Assembly (NCBI GenBank): GCA_034506255.1
Contig: JAPDPX010000004.1
Coordinates: 124,001 to 188,000 of the forward strand
DNA length: 64,000 nt
Origin: a candidate division KSB1 bacterium
GTDB taxonomy: Bacteria > Zhuqueibacterota > Zhuqueibacteria > Zhuqueibacterales > Zhuqueibacteraceae
Direction of reading: 5' to 3'
Position 1 is the stretch's first letter; each line of letters starts with the position of its first letter. The notes under the pieces were generated by a model. The model made no database searches and was not told the origin of the DNA. It was given only the letters and a program-made list of their open reading frames with translations. Below are positions 43,515 to 53,910 of the stretch, piece after piece. The position numbers and the translations under genes are program-made.

Positions 43515-44486
43515 TCAGGGCGGGGATGTCCGCCCGAGTTTTTCGCCGGCCATGAGGCGATGGCCCAGCAAAAACTCGGCAGTTTTCATGGCGCGCCTGC
43601 CCGCCAGTTGCAGCTCTGTAACGGCCAGCACGCCGGCGCCGGTGGCGACCAGCAGCTCGCCGCTGCGGGCATCGACATGGTGCACGCTGCCCGGCGTGAG
43701 ATCACCGGACCTCGCCGGCACCACCCGGCTGCGCAAGATCTTGAGAATTTTCCCCTGCCAGCGCGTGAATGCCCCGGGCACCGGGCTCAAACCACGAACC
43801 AGGTTGCAAATCGCCACCGCCGGCCGCTGCCAGTCGATCTCGGCGAGTGCATCGGTGATCTTGGGCGCGGGCGTGGCCTCCCCCACCTGCGGCTGCGGCA
43901 CCAGCGTGCCCTGCTGCATTTGTTGCAGCGTCTCCAGCAGCAGCTCGGCGCCGAGCTGTGACAGACGATCGTGCAACTCGCCCAGCGTTTCTTCGGGGCC
44001 AATCGGCGTGCGCCGTTGCAGCAACACCTGGCCGGCATCGACATTTTCGTTGATCAGAAAAGTCGTCACGCCGGTTTCGGTTTCACCGTTGATGATGGCC
44101 CATTGCATGGGCGCGGCGCCGCGATACTTGGGCAGCAGCGCAGCGTGGATATTGATGGTTCCCCGCGGCGGAATGCGGAACACCTGTGGCGGCAGGATGC
44201 GAAACGCCACCACCACAAAGACGTCGGCCCGAAGCCGTTGCAGGCTGTCCACCAGGCCGGGATCATCCAGTCGGGCGGGCTGCAGCACGGTCAGGCCGTG
44301 TGCCAGTGCGCATTGTTTGACGGCGCTGGGCCGCAACTGCTGGCCGCGGCCGGCGCGCTTGTCTTCACCGGTTACCACCGCCACCACCGGCACACGCTGT
44401 TCGAGCAATTTTTCCAGGGACGGCACGGCAAATGCCGGCGTGCCCATGAAGACGACTTTCAATTCTTGCAGGGAAGCCACTGGCAT
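43515..44486 (-). CDS. fmt: Methionyl-tRNA formyltransferase
   Basis: This is about 323 residues. Fmt formylates Met-tRNA(fMet) using 10-formyl-tetrahydrofolate for translation initiation. The motifs are VVFMGTPAFAVPSLE, INIHAALLPKYRGAAPMQWAIINGE with the catalytic Asn-His pair, and the C-terminal RGLSPVPGAFT and LELQLAGRRAMKTAEFLLGHR-type tail. The start is uncertain: ATG 44486 or the TTG at 44462 (which gives LKVVFMGTP, the usual N-terminus). def lies 300 bp upstream on the same strand. Confidence 0.92.
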   Translation of the reverse strand: MPVASLQELKVVFMGTPAFAVPSLEKLLEQRVPVVAVVTGEDKRAGRGQQLRPSAVKQCALAHGLTVLQPARLDDPGLVDSLQRLRADVFVVVAFRILPPQVFRIPPRGTINIHAALLPKYRGAAPMQWAIINGETETGVTTFLINENVDAGQVLLQRRTPIGPEETLGELHDRLSQLGAELLLETLQQMQQGTLVPQPQVGEATPAPKITDALAEIDWQRPAVAICNLVRGLSPVPGAFTRWQGKILKILRSRVVPARSGDLTPGSVHHVDARSGELLVATGAGVLAVTELQLAGRRAMKTAEFLLGHRLMAGEKLGRTSPP

Positions 44487-44789
44487 GCCATGAATTGAGA
44501 AGCCCAAGTGCTGTTGCCCTGATTTGTCAGTGCCGCGCAGGCTGCCAGACCGCCGCCCCATCGTTGAACAGGTTGACAACTCCTGTCCGTCCGCAAGCAC
44601 TGACTCTGCAACGATGGGTGCGGCAACGGCCCGGCCGTTGCCGCAAATACCCTGGATTTTTTACTCCGGCTCAGCCGGGGTGGGAACGTTTTCGGACAGA
44701 CATCAACCTGGCAATGTTGCGTTGGCAGGTGGAGGCCGGTGAACTCTCCGCCGGACCCACCCTTTCTTTTTCACGCAGCCCTGTCAGGG
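44487..44789. other. Intergenic spacer between def and fmt, no gene seen
   Basis: About 300 bp with no protein-like ORF and no obvious terminator or repeat. Confidence 0.35.
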
Positions 44790-45347
44790 TTAGAATTTCG
44801 GGCCGTGACCGGCAAGACGGCCGGATGCCATCTCCAGCCGGGTTTGCTCGGCCAGCGCCTGCAATTTCTTGTTGAGCATCCTGCGCTTCAAGGGACTGAG
44901 GCGATCCACAAAAAAAACGCCGTTGAGATGATCGATTTCATGTTGCAGGACGCGCGCAAACAGGCCTTCGAATTCCTCCTCATGCCGGTTGCCCTGCAGA
45001 TCGGCGAAGCGCAGCCGGATGCGCTCGTGGCGCTCCACCTCGGCCTCGATCTCCGGAATGCTCAGGCAGCCTTCTTCCATGGTGAGCAGTTTGCCGGCCG
45101 TCTGCGCGACTACGGGATTGACGAAGGCGCGCGGGGCGGCGCCCGCGGTAATCAGCCCGGCTTCGACCACGCACAGCGCCTCGCGGCAGCCGACCTGATT
45201 GGCCGCCAAGCCGATGCCGCCGGCCGCCTGCATGGTCTCGATCATGTCGGCCGCCAGTTGCCGCAGCCGGTCATCGAAAACCGCGAGTGGCACGGCCTTT
45301 TGCCGGAGAATGGGATCACCATATTTGCGGATGGGGAGCACCGCCAT
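44790..45347 (-). CDS. def: Peptide deformylase
   Basis: This is 185 residues. The enzyme removes the formyl group from the N-terminus of new proteins, using Fe2+. All three motifs are present: GIGLAANQVG, EEGCLSIP with the metal Cys, and QHEIDHLNG with the two metal His and catalytic Glu. The start codon immediately follows the yajC stop codon (45348-45350), so translation is coupled. Confidence 0.95.
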   Translation of the reverse strand: MAVLPIRKYGDPILRQKAVPLAVFDDRLRQLAADMIETMQAAGGIGLAANQVGCREALCVVEAGLITAGAAPRAFVNPVVAQTAGKLLTMEEGCLSIPEIEAEVERHERIRLRFADLQGNRHEEEFEGLFARVLQHEIDHLNGVFFVDRLSPLKRRMLNKKLQALAEQTRLEMASGRLAGHGPKF

Positions 45348-45674
45348 TTACTTCGACTCCGTTTTTTCCAGCTTGCGGCCGATGCTGCTGCGCGCCACCT
45401 CGAGCTTGACGTTGTCTGCCACCTGCAGCAACACGGTCTGCTCCTTCTCCTTCACCCCCACGATCTTGCCGTAGATGCCGCACGACATGATCACCTCATC
45501 GCCTTTCTGCAGGCTGGCAAGCATCTTGCGGATTTCCTTTTGTTGCTTGATTTGCGGCCGCAGAATCAAAAAATACATCACCAGAATGAAAAGAACGAAC
45601 ATCAAGCCCATGTCGAAAATCGGATTTCGGACGCCCTGGCCGCCAGTCTGCAACAACCAAGTCAACAGCAACAT
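45348..45674 (-). CDS. yajC: Preprotein translocase subunit YajC
   Basis: This is 108 residues. One transmembrane helix (about 20-42, GLMFVLFILVMYFLILRPQ) is followed by KQQKEIRKMLASLQKGDEVIMSCGIYGKIV, the YajC signature. YajC associates with SecDF at the inner membrane. The ATG at 45674 has a strong GAGGAGG. Located between tgt and def; tgt-yajC is a common bacterial gene order. Confidence 0.92.
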   Translation of the reverse strand: MLLLTWLLQTGGQGVRNPIFDMGLMFVLFILVMYFLILRPQIKQQKEIRKMLASLQKGDEVIMSCGIYGKIVGVKEKEQTVLLQVADNVKLEVARSSIGRKLEKTESK

Positions 45675-45710
45675 ATGCCCTCCTCTTTGCAAGCTCGTGG
45701 TGGTTTTCCG

Positions 45711-46859
45711 TCAAGTCTGTGGTGACGCGCAATAGCGATTGAAGAAGTCCTGTTTGAATTCGGCAAAGGTCCCGGCCGCAATGGCGGCACGCATCGCCGC
45801 CAGCAGGCGGTGATAAAAGCGCAAATTGTGCAGGCTCGCCAGCCGCATGGCGAGAATCTCCTGCGCCTGAAAGAGATGGCGCAAATAGGCGCGTGTATGC
45901 GTGCGGCAGGCGTAACAATCACACGCCGCTTCGATCGGCGAAAAATCGTCCTTGAACCGTGCGTTGTTGAGATTCAGCGGCCCCTGTGCGGTAAACACCT
46001 GGCCGCGCCGGCCGCTGCGCGTGGGGATGACGCAATCGAACATGTCGATGCCCAGCGCCACGGCATTCACAATGTCCTCCGGTTTGCCCACGCCCATGAG
46101 ATAGCGCGGTTTTTCCGGCGGCAGCAGCGTGGTGGAGAGGTCGAGCATTTCCAGCATCGCGGCTTTGGGCTCGCCCACCGCCAGGCCGCCCACGGCATAG
46201 CCGGGAAAATCCAGCGCCAGCAACTCCTCGGTGCTGCGCCGCCGCAGATCGGCATGGGTGCCGCCCTGGGTGATCGCAAACAGGGCCTGCTCATGGCCGT
46301 AGAGCGGCTCCGCCGCGCGCCAGGCGGCCAGGCAGCGTTCCGCCCAGCGCGTGGTCAGCGCCAGGGATTTCGCCAGATAGCCGTATTCCGCCGGATAGGG
46401 CGCGCATTCATCCAGCACCATCATGATGTCCGAACCGAGTGCAAGCTGCGTGCGGATGACGCTTTCGGGCGTGAATTCATGAGGCGAGCCGTCCAGATGT
46501 GATTGAAAGCGCACGCCGTTGTCGTGAATCTTGCGCAAAGCCGCCAGGCTGAAAACTTGATAACCGCCGCTGTCCGTGAGAATCGGCCAGGGCCATTGCG
46601 CAAAGCGGTGCAGGCCGCCGGCGCGCCGCAGCAATGCCTCGCCCGGACGCAGGTAAAGATGATAGGTGTTGCCAAGAATGATCTGGCTGCCGACTTCGTG
46701 AATCTCGCTGGGGCTGAGCGTCTTGACCGTGCCCTGCGTGCCCACCGGCATGAACACCGGTGTCTGAATCTCGCCGTGCGCGGTGACCAGGCGGCCGCAG
46801 CGTGCGCGTGTGGTTTTGTCCCGCTGCAGCACGGTAAACGAGAACACCTGCAACGTCAT
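45711..46859 (-). CDS. tgt: Queuine tRNA-ribosyltransferase
   Basis: This is 382 residues, the usual length. Tgt swaps guanine-34 for the queuosine precursor in tRNA anticodons. The catalytic region ILTDSGGYQVFSL, then HDNGVRFQSHLDGSPHEFTPE, the FAITQGGTHADLRRRST segment, ALGIDMFDCVIPTRSGRRG, and the zinc site CDCYACRTHTRAYLRHL with His further on are all present. Lies 37 bp after radA and 36 bp ahead of yajC, indicating an operon. Confidence 0.95.
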   Translation of the reverse strand: MTLQVFSFTVLQRDKTTRARCGRLVTAHGEIQTPVFMPVGTQGTVKTLSPSEIHEVGSQIILGNTYHLYLRPGEALLRRAGGLHRFAQWPWPILTDSGGYQVFSLAALRKIHDNGVRFQSHLDGSPHEFTPESVIRTQLALGSDIMMVLDECAPYPAEYGYLAKSLALTTRWAERCLAAWRAAEPLYGHEQALFAITQGGTHADLRRRSTEELLALDFPGYAVGGLAVGEPKAAMLEMLDLSTTLLPPEKPRYLMGVGKPEDIVNAVALGIDMFDCVIPTRSGRRGQVFTAQGPLNLNNARFKDDFSPIEAACDCYACRTHTRAYLRHLFQAQEILAMRLASLHNLRFYHRLLAAMRAAIAAGTFAEFKQDFFNRYCASPQT

Positions 46860-46895
46860 CGTGGGGCTCTGCTCTTGCGTGTTTTTGCTCTCCGC

Positions 46896-48266
46896 TCACA
46901 GCAGCCGCGCCAGCGCATCATCCACCCGCTCCACCGGCACCACCGTCAGCCCCGGCGGCAGGGGCAGCCCGTGGGCGGAATATTTCGGGATCACCGCGTG
47001 CTGAAAGCCGAGCCTGGCCGCCTCGCTCAGGCGCTTCTCGAGCTGCGGCACCGCGCGCACCTCGCCGCCCAGTCCCACTTCACCGATCACCACCACCGTG
47101 GGATCGACCACGGCATTGCGCAGCGAGGAGGCGGCGGAAACCACGATGCCAAGATCCGCCGCCGGCTCTTCGATGCGTACGCCCCCGGCCACGTTGACAA
47201 ACACATCGTAAGTGCTCACCCGCAGGCCGATTCGTTTCTCCAACACCGCGAGCAGCAACGCCAGCCGGCGCGCATCGATGCCGTTGGCCGTGCGTTGCGG
47301 CACCCCGTAGTGGGTGGCGGTCAGCAGCGCCTGCACCTCCACCAGCAGCGGCCGCGAGCCTTCCAGGGTGCAAATCACCACCGAGCCGGAGATGTCACCT
47401 TTGCGCTGCGCCAGAAAAATTTCGGAAGGATTGGCCACCTCCGCCAGGCCGTTCGGTTTCATCTCGAAGACGCCGATTTCGCGCGTGCTGCCGAAGCGGT
47501 TCTTGACCGAGCGCAAGATGCGGAACAGGTGGTCGCGGTCGCCTTCGAATTGCAGCAGGGTGTCCACCATGTGCTCGAGCACCTTGGGCCCGGCGAGATA
47601 GCCCTCCTTGGTGACGTGGCCGACGAGGAGGATCGTGATGTTCTCGTTTTTGGCCACGGTCAGTAAAGCCAGGGCGCATTCCCGCACCTGGCTGACGCTG
47701 CCGGGCGGGCTTTCGAATTCCGGACGGTAGACGGTCTGAATCGAATCGACGATCACCACCGCCGGCTGCAGGCTGGCGATGGCGGCAAGAATTTCGTCGA
47801 GGTTGGTTTCCGCCAAGATGAAGAGATGTGCCGAATCCAGGGCCAAACGCTGGGCACGCATCTTGGTTTGCCGGGCGGATTCCTCGCCGGTCACGTACAG
47901 GACCCGGAAATTCTCACACGCCAGCGCCGCCGCCTCCTGCAGCAGCAGGGTGGATTTGCCGATGCCCGGATCGCCGCCAAACAACACCAGCGAACCCGGC
48001 ACCAGCCCGCCGCCCAACACCCGGTTCAGCTCGTTGCTGTGACAGAGAATGCGGCCGGGATCATCCTGCGAAATCTCGCGCAACGGCAGGGGCCGGTTGC
48101 GCCCCCCCGCCGCAGGCCGTGCCCCCCGTTGGGCGGGTGCCGGCACGCGCTCTTCGACCAATGTGTTCCATTCCCCGCATACCGGGCAGCGGCCGAGCCA
48201 GCGCAAACTTTGATGCCCGCAGTTCTGGCAAACGTACTGCCGGCTTTCTTTTTTCGGACGAGTCAT
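46896..48266 (-). CDS. radA: DNA repair protein RadA
   Basis: This is 456 residues. RadA is a RecA-like ATPase aiding branch migration in homologous recombination. It has an N-terminal C4 zinc finger (CQNCGHQSLRWLGRCPVCGEW), Walker A GGDPGIGKSTLL, the RadA-specific KNRFGSTREIG motif, and a C-terminal Lon-protease-like domain (VFVNVAGGVRIEEPAADLG) without the protease active site. The start at 48266 begins the reverse run radA-tgt-yajC-def. Confidence 0.95.
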   Translation of the reverse strand: MTRPKKESRQYVCQNCGHQSLRWLGRCPVCGEWNTLVEERVPAPAQRGARPAAGGRNRPLPLREISQDDPGRILCHSNELNRVLGGGLVPGSLVLFGGDPGIGKSTLLLQEAAALACENFRVLYVTGEESARQTKMRAQRLALDSAHLFILAETNLDEILAAIASLQPAVVIVDSIQTVYRPEFESPPGSVSQVRECALALLTVAKNENITILLVGHVTKEGYLAGPKVLEHMVDTLLQFEGDRDHLFRILRSVKNRFGSTREIGVFEMKPNGLAEVANPSEIFLAQRKGDISGSVVICTLEGSRPLLVEVQALLTATHYGVPQRTANGIDARRLALLLAVLEKRIGLRVSTYDVFVNVAGGVRIEEPAADLGIVVSAASSLRNAVVDPTVVVIGEVGLGGEVRAVPQLEKRLSEAARLGFQHAVIPKYSAHGLPLPPGLTVVPVERVDDALARLL

Positions 48267-48829
48267 GCGCTGCGGGCCCAGGGGTTTGGCCTGTCAAAAA
48301 TTTGGCCTGCGTCACTTGTTGACGAGGCCAATCGCAACCACGGGCACGGAAGCCCGACAACCCAACCCGACTCGAACCGCATGCCGGCAGAGGGGATCGC
48401 CCCGCACATCACGCGGCTGCCGGAAGGCGCTGGCGGGCTTCCGTGAAATTTCACGCGGCGAAAATATTGATTTTGCCCCCGAAAGTCAAGGCATTACTCG
48501 GCCGGCGAGCGGCAGCGGCCCGCGTGAGCAGACTTTGCGCGGGCGTATCGCACCCCGTCGCGAAAACCGCCGCGGCAGCGCCGGCAAGATATTCAGTAGT
48601 TGCTTTTTCAGCAAAAATTTTGCAATGAGAGAAACAGCTTGCCTTGTTATTCTCCGGCAAGAAAAAGAGGTCGGAAGCTGCAAATTGGAATCCCGTGCCC
48701 GCTGCCCGCCGCTCTTGCTTGTGCATGGTCGTGTCCAGCGAGCAGCCTTCTGCCCTCCAGTGGGTCGTGCAAATCAGTCGTGCCAGCATACTGAAACGAA
48801 TGCAAAAAACAAATTTCCGGAGTCCAGGC
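48267..48829. other. Divergent spacer, no gene seen
   Basis: This 560 bp spacer separates the reverse housekeeping run from the forward signalling genes. No convincing ORF or terminator hairpin was seen. Promoters for both directions must lie here but no clear -10/-35 pair stands out. Confidence 0.35.
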
Positions 48830-49990
48830 ATGCCAGTCAGAATACTTGTCGTCGATGATGAACCGGATTTGCAGCTCATGATCACGCAAAAATTCCGCAA
48901 ACAAATTCGCGAACAGGAGCTCGACTTTGCCTTTGCCCATAATGGCGTCGCCGCCTTGCAGATGCTGCAGACCAACCCGGAAATCGACGTGGTACTGACC
49001 GACATCAACATGCCCGAGATGGACGGTCTCACCCTGCTCGCCAAAATCAACGAGACCCATCCCCTGCTCAAGACCGTCATTGTCTCGGCTTATGGCGACA
49101 TGAAAAACATCCGCACCGCCCTCAATCACGGTGCGTTCGATTTCGTCACCAAGCCCATCGAGTTCCAGGACCTGGAGATCACTCTGCGGAAAAGCATCGC
49201 GGAGGCGCAAAACCTGAAGCAGGCGGCGCGCGAACGGGACCGGCTGGTGGCCCTGCAGCGGGAGCTGGAGGTGGCGGCCACCATTCAAAAGAGTCTGGTG
49301 CCGCAAACCTTTCCCCCCTTTCCCCACCGCCACGATTTTGCCCTGCATGCCGAGATGATCCCCGCGCGCGAAGTGGGCGGCGACTTTTACGACTTCTTCC
49401 TCATCGACGATCAGCACCTGGGCTTCGTCATCGGTGATGTTTCCGGCAAGGGCGTGCCGGCAGCGCTGTTCATGGCGGTGAGCAAGACCCTGCTGAAAGC
49501 CACGGCGCTCAAAGGCGTGGCGCCGCATGAATGCCTGCAGCAGGTGAATCGCATCCTGTGCCTGGAAAGCGTGGACGAGATGTTCGTCACGGCCTTCTAC
49601 GGCATTCTCGATGTTGCCAGCGGCGAGATTGCCTGCTGCAACGGCGGCCACAACCGCCCCTTTGTTGTCCGCGGCGACGGCCGGATCGAGATGCCAGCCG
49701 GTGGCGAAGGCTTGATGCTGGGGATGGTCGAGCATTGGGAGTATCAACCCGGCCGCCTGGTGCTCGCACCGGGTGACAGCTTGATCTTGTACACCGACGG
49801 TGTCACGGAGGCGATGGACCGCGGGCAGAATCAGTTCACCGAGGATCGTCTGGCCGAATGCCTGAAAGCTGCCCAGCAATCCACTCTGCCGGAGATGATT
49901 GCGAGTATTGTCTCCTGTGTGCGTGCCTTCGCCGGTGGCGCCCCCCAGACCGATGACCTGACTGTGCTGGCGTTGCGCTACATGGCCTGA
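48830..49990 (+). CDS. Response regulator with RsbU-type PP2C phosphatase
   Basis: This is 386 residues. The receiver domain (about 5-120) is intact: VVDDEPD, phospho-Asp in VVLTDINMPEMDG, VIVSAYG and TKPI. A coiled-coil linker follows, then an RsbU/SpoIIE-type serine phosphatase (about 160-380) with PAREVGGDFYDFF, GDVSGKGVPAALFM, CNGGHNRPF and LYTDGVTEAMD. Such proteins dephosphorylate antagonist proteins to release a sigma factor. GGAG precedes 48830. The sensor kinase gene follows 50 bp downstream. Confidence 0.9.
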   Translation: MPVRILVVDDEPDLQLMITQKFRKQIREQELDFAFAHNGVAALQMLQTNPEIDVVLTDINMPEMDGLTLLAKINETHPLLKTVIVSAYGDMKNIRTALNHGAFDFVTKPIEFQDLEITLRKSIAEAQNLKQAARERDRLVALQRELEVAATIQKSLVPQTFPPFPHRHDFALHAEMIPAREVGGDFYDFFLIDDQHLGFVIGDVSGKGVPAALFMAVSKTLLKATALKGVAPHECLQQVNRILCLESVDEMFVTAFYGILDVASGEIACCNGGHNRPFVVRGDGRIEMPAGGEGLMLGMVEHWEYQPGRLVLAPGDSLILYTDGVTEAMDRGQNQFTEDRLAECLKAAQQSTLPEMIASIVSCVRAFAGGAPQTDDLTVLALRYMA

Positions 49991-50040
49991 GGCCGGACAC
50001 ACCCGCCAGACCTGCCGCTGCCTTAGCAGAAATCCACTTT

Positions 50041-53000
50041 ATGAAAAAAAGTCCTCTCTGCCTCCTGCTGATTGTCTGTTGCTGGCGAACCCTGCCGGCG
50101 GTCGCGCCGACGGCCGGGCACGGCAAAGAATTCGGCATTCCATTTTTCAGATACTATTCCGCCCGCGAATCAGGCGGTGGCGTGCAGAACTGGAGTGTGG
50201 CACAGGATCCGCGCGGGGTGATGTATTTCGCCAACAACGCCGGCGTGCTCGAATACGACGGCGTCGCCTGGCGTTTGATTCCCATCCCCAATAGCAGCGC
50301 CGCGCGGGCGCTGGCGGTTGACGCCGATGGCACCCTCTATGTCGGCGCGCAGGGCGAGTTGGGCTATCTCGCGCCGGACCGGAATGGGGGCGGGATGACC
50401 TACGTCTCGTTGCGCGACAGCATACCCGCCGAATATCGCGATTTCGGCGACATTGCCAAATGTTACGCCACGTCCGCCGGCATTTATTTTCAGGCACTCG
50501 ATCGTTTGTTCTTCTGGCCGCGTGCGGGCAGGCTGCGGGTGTGGAAACCCGCCCTGCCGTTTCATCTCTCCTTCCTCGTTCACGATCGCCTCTACATTCG
50601 CCAACCGGAAGTGGGCCTGCTGCAGTTGGTGGGAGACTCCCTGCAACTGGCGCCCGCGGGCGAGCGCTTTGCCGCGCTGCGCATCTATTTCATGGCGCCG
50701 GCCGGTGGTAATGCAATCCTGATCGGCACACGCGAGCAGGGACTGTTCTGGTATGACAGCCGCTCCGCCCGCCCCTTCCCCACGGCCATCGACGACTTTC
50801 TCACTGAAAACCAGATTTACCACGGCGAGGTTTTGTCCAACGGCGATTTTGCCCTCGGCACCTTGCGCGACGGTGTGGCCATCATCAACCGCCAGGGCGA
50901 GCTGCAGCAGCTTCTCAACAAAGCCGCGGGCCTGCCGGATGAAAACGTGCGCTACCTCTATTCCGACCGCCAGGGCGGTTTGTGGCTGGCGCTCAACAAC
51001 GGCATCACCCGCGCCGAGATGCCGGCGCCGCTTTCCCGCTTCGGCGAGCTTTCCGGCTTAATCGGCGGCGTGGAATTCATTCACCGGCATCGCGGCCGGT
51101 TGTATGCCGCCACCGATGCCGGCGTCTTCACGCTGCAGCCGTTTCGCAGCGGACGCGGGCAGACCGCTTTGCTGCTGCCCTCCTTCCAACCGGTGGCCGG
51201 CATTGCCAGCGAGAGTTGGTGGCTGCTTTCCACCGGTGCCGTCTTGCTCGCGGCCGCAAGCGATGGCGTCTATGAAATTGATGGCGAGCAGGCCCGGCTG
51301 GTGCAGCCCTCCGAGGGACATTCCTTTGTGCTGCATCGTTCCCGGCTCGACAGCACCCGCTTCTTCGTCGGTTGGCGCGATGGCCTTGCCGCCTTTCGCC
51401 GCATCGGTAACACCTGGCGCGATGAAGGCGCGGTGGCGGGCATCACCGAAGAAATCCGCAGCATGCTGGAGACGGACAGCGGCATCCTGTGGCTGGGCAC
51501 GCGCTCACAGGGCTACCTGCGCGTCGATTTCGGCGCCGGATTTCAGAAGAACCCGCGGGTGGAAAAATTCGACAGCCGCCACGGCTTGCCGGAAAATCTG
51601 GGGTGGGGAATCGTGCTCGGCCTAGACGGCCGGGAGCTGTTCGTCACCGATCAGGGCATCTACGCGTATGAGGCCGAGGCCCGGCGTTTCGTGCGCGATA
51701 CGACCGCCGCCACCGCGGAAGCCAATCGCGCCAATGCCACGGGCGAAGTGCTCGCGGATGCCGCCGGCAATTTGTGGATGCAGTTGATCAAGAAGAACGG
51801 CAGCGAAATCGGTGTGGCGCGGCGACGGCCTGATGGTTCCTATCATTGGGAGGCCACGCCGTTTCATCGCTTCGCGGATTTCACGGTGTGGGACATTTAT
51901 CCGGAGGCCACCGGCGTGGTCTGGTTTGGCGGCCCGGACGGCCTGGTGCGCTATGACACCACCATCACCAAAAACTACGCCGTCACTTTTACCGCGCTCA
52001 TCCGCCGCGTGGTCACCATCGGTGGCGATTCCCTGCTCTATGGCGGCGCCCGGTTCGGGGAGGGCGGCGAGCCGCCGCGCCTGCCCTATTCCAAAAACAG
52101 TGTGCGCTTCGAATTCGCCGCCCCCAGCTTCGATGACGAGACGGCCACCCGCTATCAATATTTTCTGGAAAACTTCGACAAAAGCTGGTCGGAGTGGACC
52201 GCGGAAACCAGGAAGGACTATACCAACATCTCCGAAGGCACCTACTGTTTTCGTGTCCGCGCCCGCAACCTGCACGGACAGCTCAGCACGGAAGCCGGGT
52301 TCGCCTTCACCATTCTGCCGCCCTGGTATCGCACCTGGTGGGCTTATGGGGTCTATGCCGGGCTGGCGGCACTTGCCATTTACGGATTGATCAAGTATCG
52401 CACCCGCCAACTGCTGCAACGCAGCCGGGAGTTGGAGCACACCGTGCAGCAGCGCACCGAGCAAATTCGCCAGCAGGCCGAGGAGCTGGAGACACTGGAC
52501 GGCATCGTGCGGCAGATCAACCGCGAGCTGGATCTCGCCAGCGTGCTGCGTTCACTGCTGGAGCAGGGGCTGAAGCTGTTTCCCGCGGCCGAGAAAGCCT
52601 CGGTACTGCTGCGCGATTCCACCACCGGCCTGTTCAAGTTTGCCGCGGCCGCCGGCTATGATTTGAATCGCATGAAAGACATTGCCTTCACGCCCGCGCA
52701 GCTCGAGCAGCGCTATGCCGCCGGCGCCGAGGAAGTCGGTGAGGGCGTATATCTCGTGCGCAATCTGCAAAATCTCTATGTGGAAGAAAAGCGCAATGCG
52801 ATCTCCACGCCGATTTCCGTGCTCGCCATGGCCGCGGTGTGGCACGGCCAGATCGAGGCCTATCTGGTTTTCGACAATCTCTCCCATATGCGCAGCTTCA
52901 GCCGCGCCGACGCCCACAAGCTCAACCGCTTCCGCAGTCATGCTGTCTCCGCCATCATCAAAGCCAAAATCCTGCAGGAACTGCAGCAGAAGAATGTCGA

Positions 53001-53820
53001 GATCCTGCGCACCCAGGAGCAGCTCATCATGCAGGAGAAGCTCGCCTCGTTGGGCACCTTGACGGCGGGCATCGCGCACGAGATCAAAAATCCCCTGAAC
53101 TTTGTCAACAACTTTGCCGTGCTCTCGCTGGAATTGCTGGACGAGCTCGAACAGGAGCTCGGGCAGATTGCCGAAAGGATCGACCCGCGCACGCGGGTGA
53201 GCCTGACGGACCTCCTGGGCGCACTCCGGCTCAATGCACAAAAGATCAACGAGCATGGCCGGCGCGCGGACGGCATCGTGCGCGGCATGCTGCAACACGC
53301 ACGCGCGGAAACCGGGGAGCGCGAGAGCACGGAGCTCAACGTGCTGGTGCAGCAGGCGGTGAGCCTGGCGTATCATGGCATGCGCGCGAATGAGCCCGAC
53401 TTCAACACCGCGTTGCAGGAGGATTATGACCCGCTGGCCGGCCGGCTCGAAGTCGTGCCACAGGATCTCAGCCGCGTGCTGCTCAATCTGCTCAACAACG
53501 CCTTTTATGCCGTGCATCAGAAAAAGAAGCAGCGCGGCGACAACTATGCGCCGGTGCTGACCGTGCGCACGCGCAGCCTGGGCGACAAGGTCGAAATCCG
53601 CATTCATGACAACGGCACCGGCATTCCCCCGGCGGTGCGCGACAAGATCTTCAATCCCTTCTTCACCACCAAGCCGCCGGGCGAAGGCACCGGCCTGGGT
53701 TTGTCGATCAGCTTCGACATTATTCAAAAACATCGCGGTGACATGCGGGTGGAGACCGAGGAGGGCAGGTTTACGGAGTTCATCATCACGCTGCCACGCG
53801 CCACCGGCGCCAAGGTTTGA
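50041..53820 (+). CDS. Two-component propeller sensor histidine kinase
   Basis: This is 1,259 residues. Signal peptide, then about 14 periplasmic propeller repeats (about 45-660, e.g. [25 protein letters not shown]), a Y_Y_Y domain (about 680-760), a transmembrane helix (about 768-788), a coiled coil, a GAF-like region (about 830-970), then HisKA with the phospho-His in [15 protein letters not shown] (His1013) and a HATPase_c domain ([35 protein letters not shown]). It senses an unknown extracellular cue. It lies 50 bp after the RsbU-type regulator, its likely partner. There is no C-terminal receiver or DNA-binding domain. Confidence 0.9.
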   Translation: MKKSPLCLLLIVCCWRTLPAVAPTAGHGKEFGIPFFRYYSARESGGGVQNWSVAQDPRGVMYFANNAGVLEYDGVAWRLIPIPNSSAARALAVDADGTLYVGAQGELGYLAPDRNGGGMTYVSLRDSIPAEYRDFGDIAKCYATSAGIYFQALDRLFFWPRAGRLRVWKPALPFHLSFLVHDRLYIRQPEVGLLQLVGDSLQLAPAGERFAALRIYFMAPAGGNAILIGTREQGLFWYDSRSARPFPTAIDDFLTENQIYHGEVLSNGDFALGTLRDGVAIINRQGELQQLLNKAAGLPDENVRYLYSDRQGGLWLALNNGITRAEMPAPLSRFGELSGLIGGVEFIHRHRGRLYAATDAGVFTLQPFRSGRGQTALLLPSFQPVAGIASESWWLLSTGAVLLAAASDGVYEIDGEQARLVQPSEGHSFVLHRSRLDSTRFFVGWRDGLAAFRRIGNTWRDEGAVAGITEEIRSMLETDSGILWLGTRSQGYLRVDFGAGFQKNPRVEKFDSRHGLPENLGWGIVLGLDGRELFVTDQGIYAYEAEARRFVRDTTAATAEANRANATGEVLADAAGNLWMQLIKKNGSEIGVARRRPDGSYHWEATPFHRFADFTVWDIYPEATGVVWFGGPDGLVRYDTTITKNYAVTFTALIRRVVTIGGDSLLYGGARFGEGGEPPRLPYSKNSVRFEFAAPSFDDETATRYQYFLENFDKSWSEWTAETRKDYTNISEGTYCFRVRARNLHGQLSTEAGFAFTILPPWYRTWWAYGVYAGLAALAIYGLIKYRTRQLLQRSRELEHTVQQRTEQIRQQAEELETLDGIVRQINRELDLASVLRSLLEQGLKLFPAAEKASVLLRDSTTGLFKFAAAAGYDLNRMKDIAFTPAQLEQRYAAGAEEVGEGVYLVRNLQNLYVEEKRNAISTPISVLAMAAVWHGQIEAYLVFDNLSHMRSFSRADAHKLNRFRSHAVSAIIKAKILQELQQKNVEILRTQEQLIMQEKLASLGTLTAGIAHEIKNPLNFVNNFAVLSLELLDELEQELGQIAERIDPRTRVSLTDLLGALRLNAQKINEHGRRADGIVRGMLQHARAETGERESTELNVLVQQAVSLAYHGMRANEPDFNTALQEDYDPLAGRLEVVPQDLSRVLLNLLNNAFYAVHQKKKQRGDNYAPVLTVRTRSLGDKVEIRIHDNGTGIPPAVRDKIFNPFFTTKPPGEGTGLGLSISFDIIQKHRGDMRVETEEGRFTEFIITLPRATGAKV

Positions 53821-53851
53821 GTGGCGCAAGCACGAATTGCGCAGCAGAAAC

Positions 53852-53889
53852 AAAAAATCCCGCCGGCCGCCTGGCCCGCGGGATTTTTT
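53852..53889. terminator. Bidirectional terminator
   Basis: AAAAAATCCCG and CGGGATTTTTT frame a GC-rich loop arm (GGCC-GCCT-GGCC), between the convergent kinase gene and the secreted protein gene. The T and A runs make it suitable for both strands. Confidence 0.85.
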
Positions 53890-53910
53890 GTTTCGATTTG
53901 TCACGCCAAA

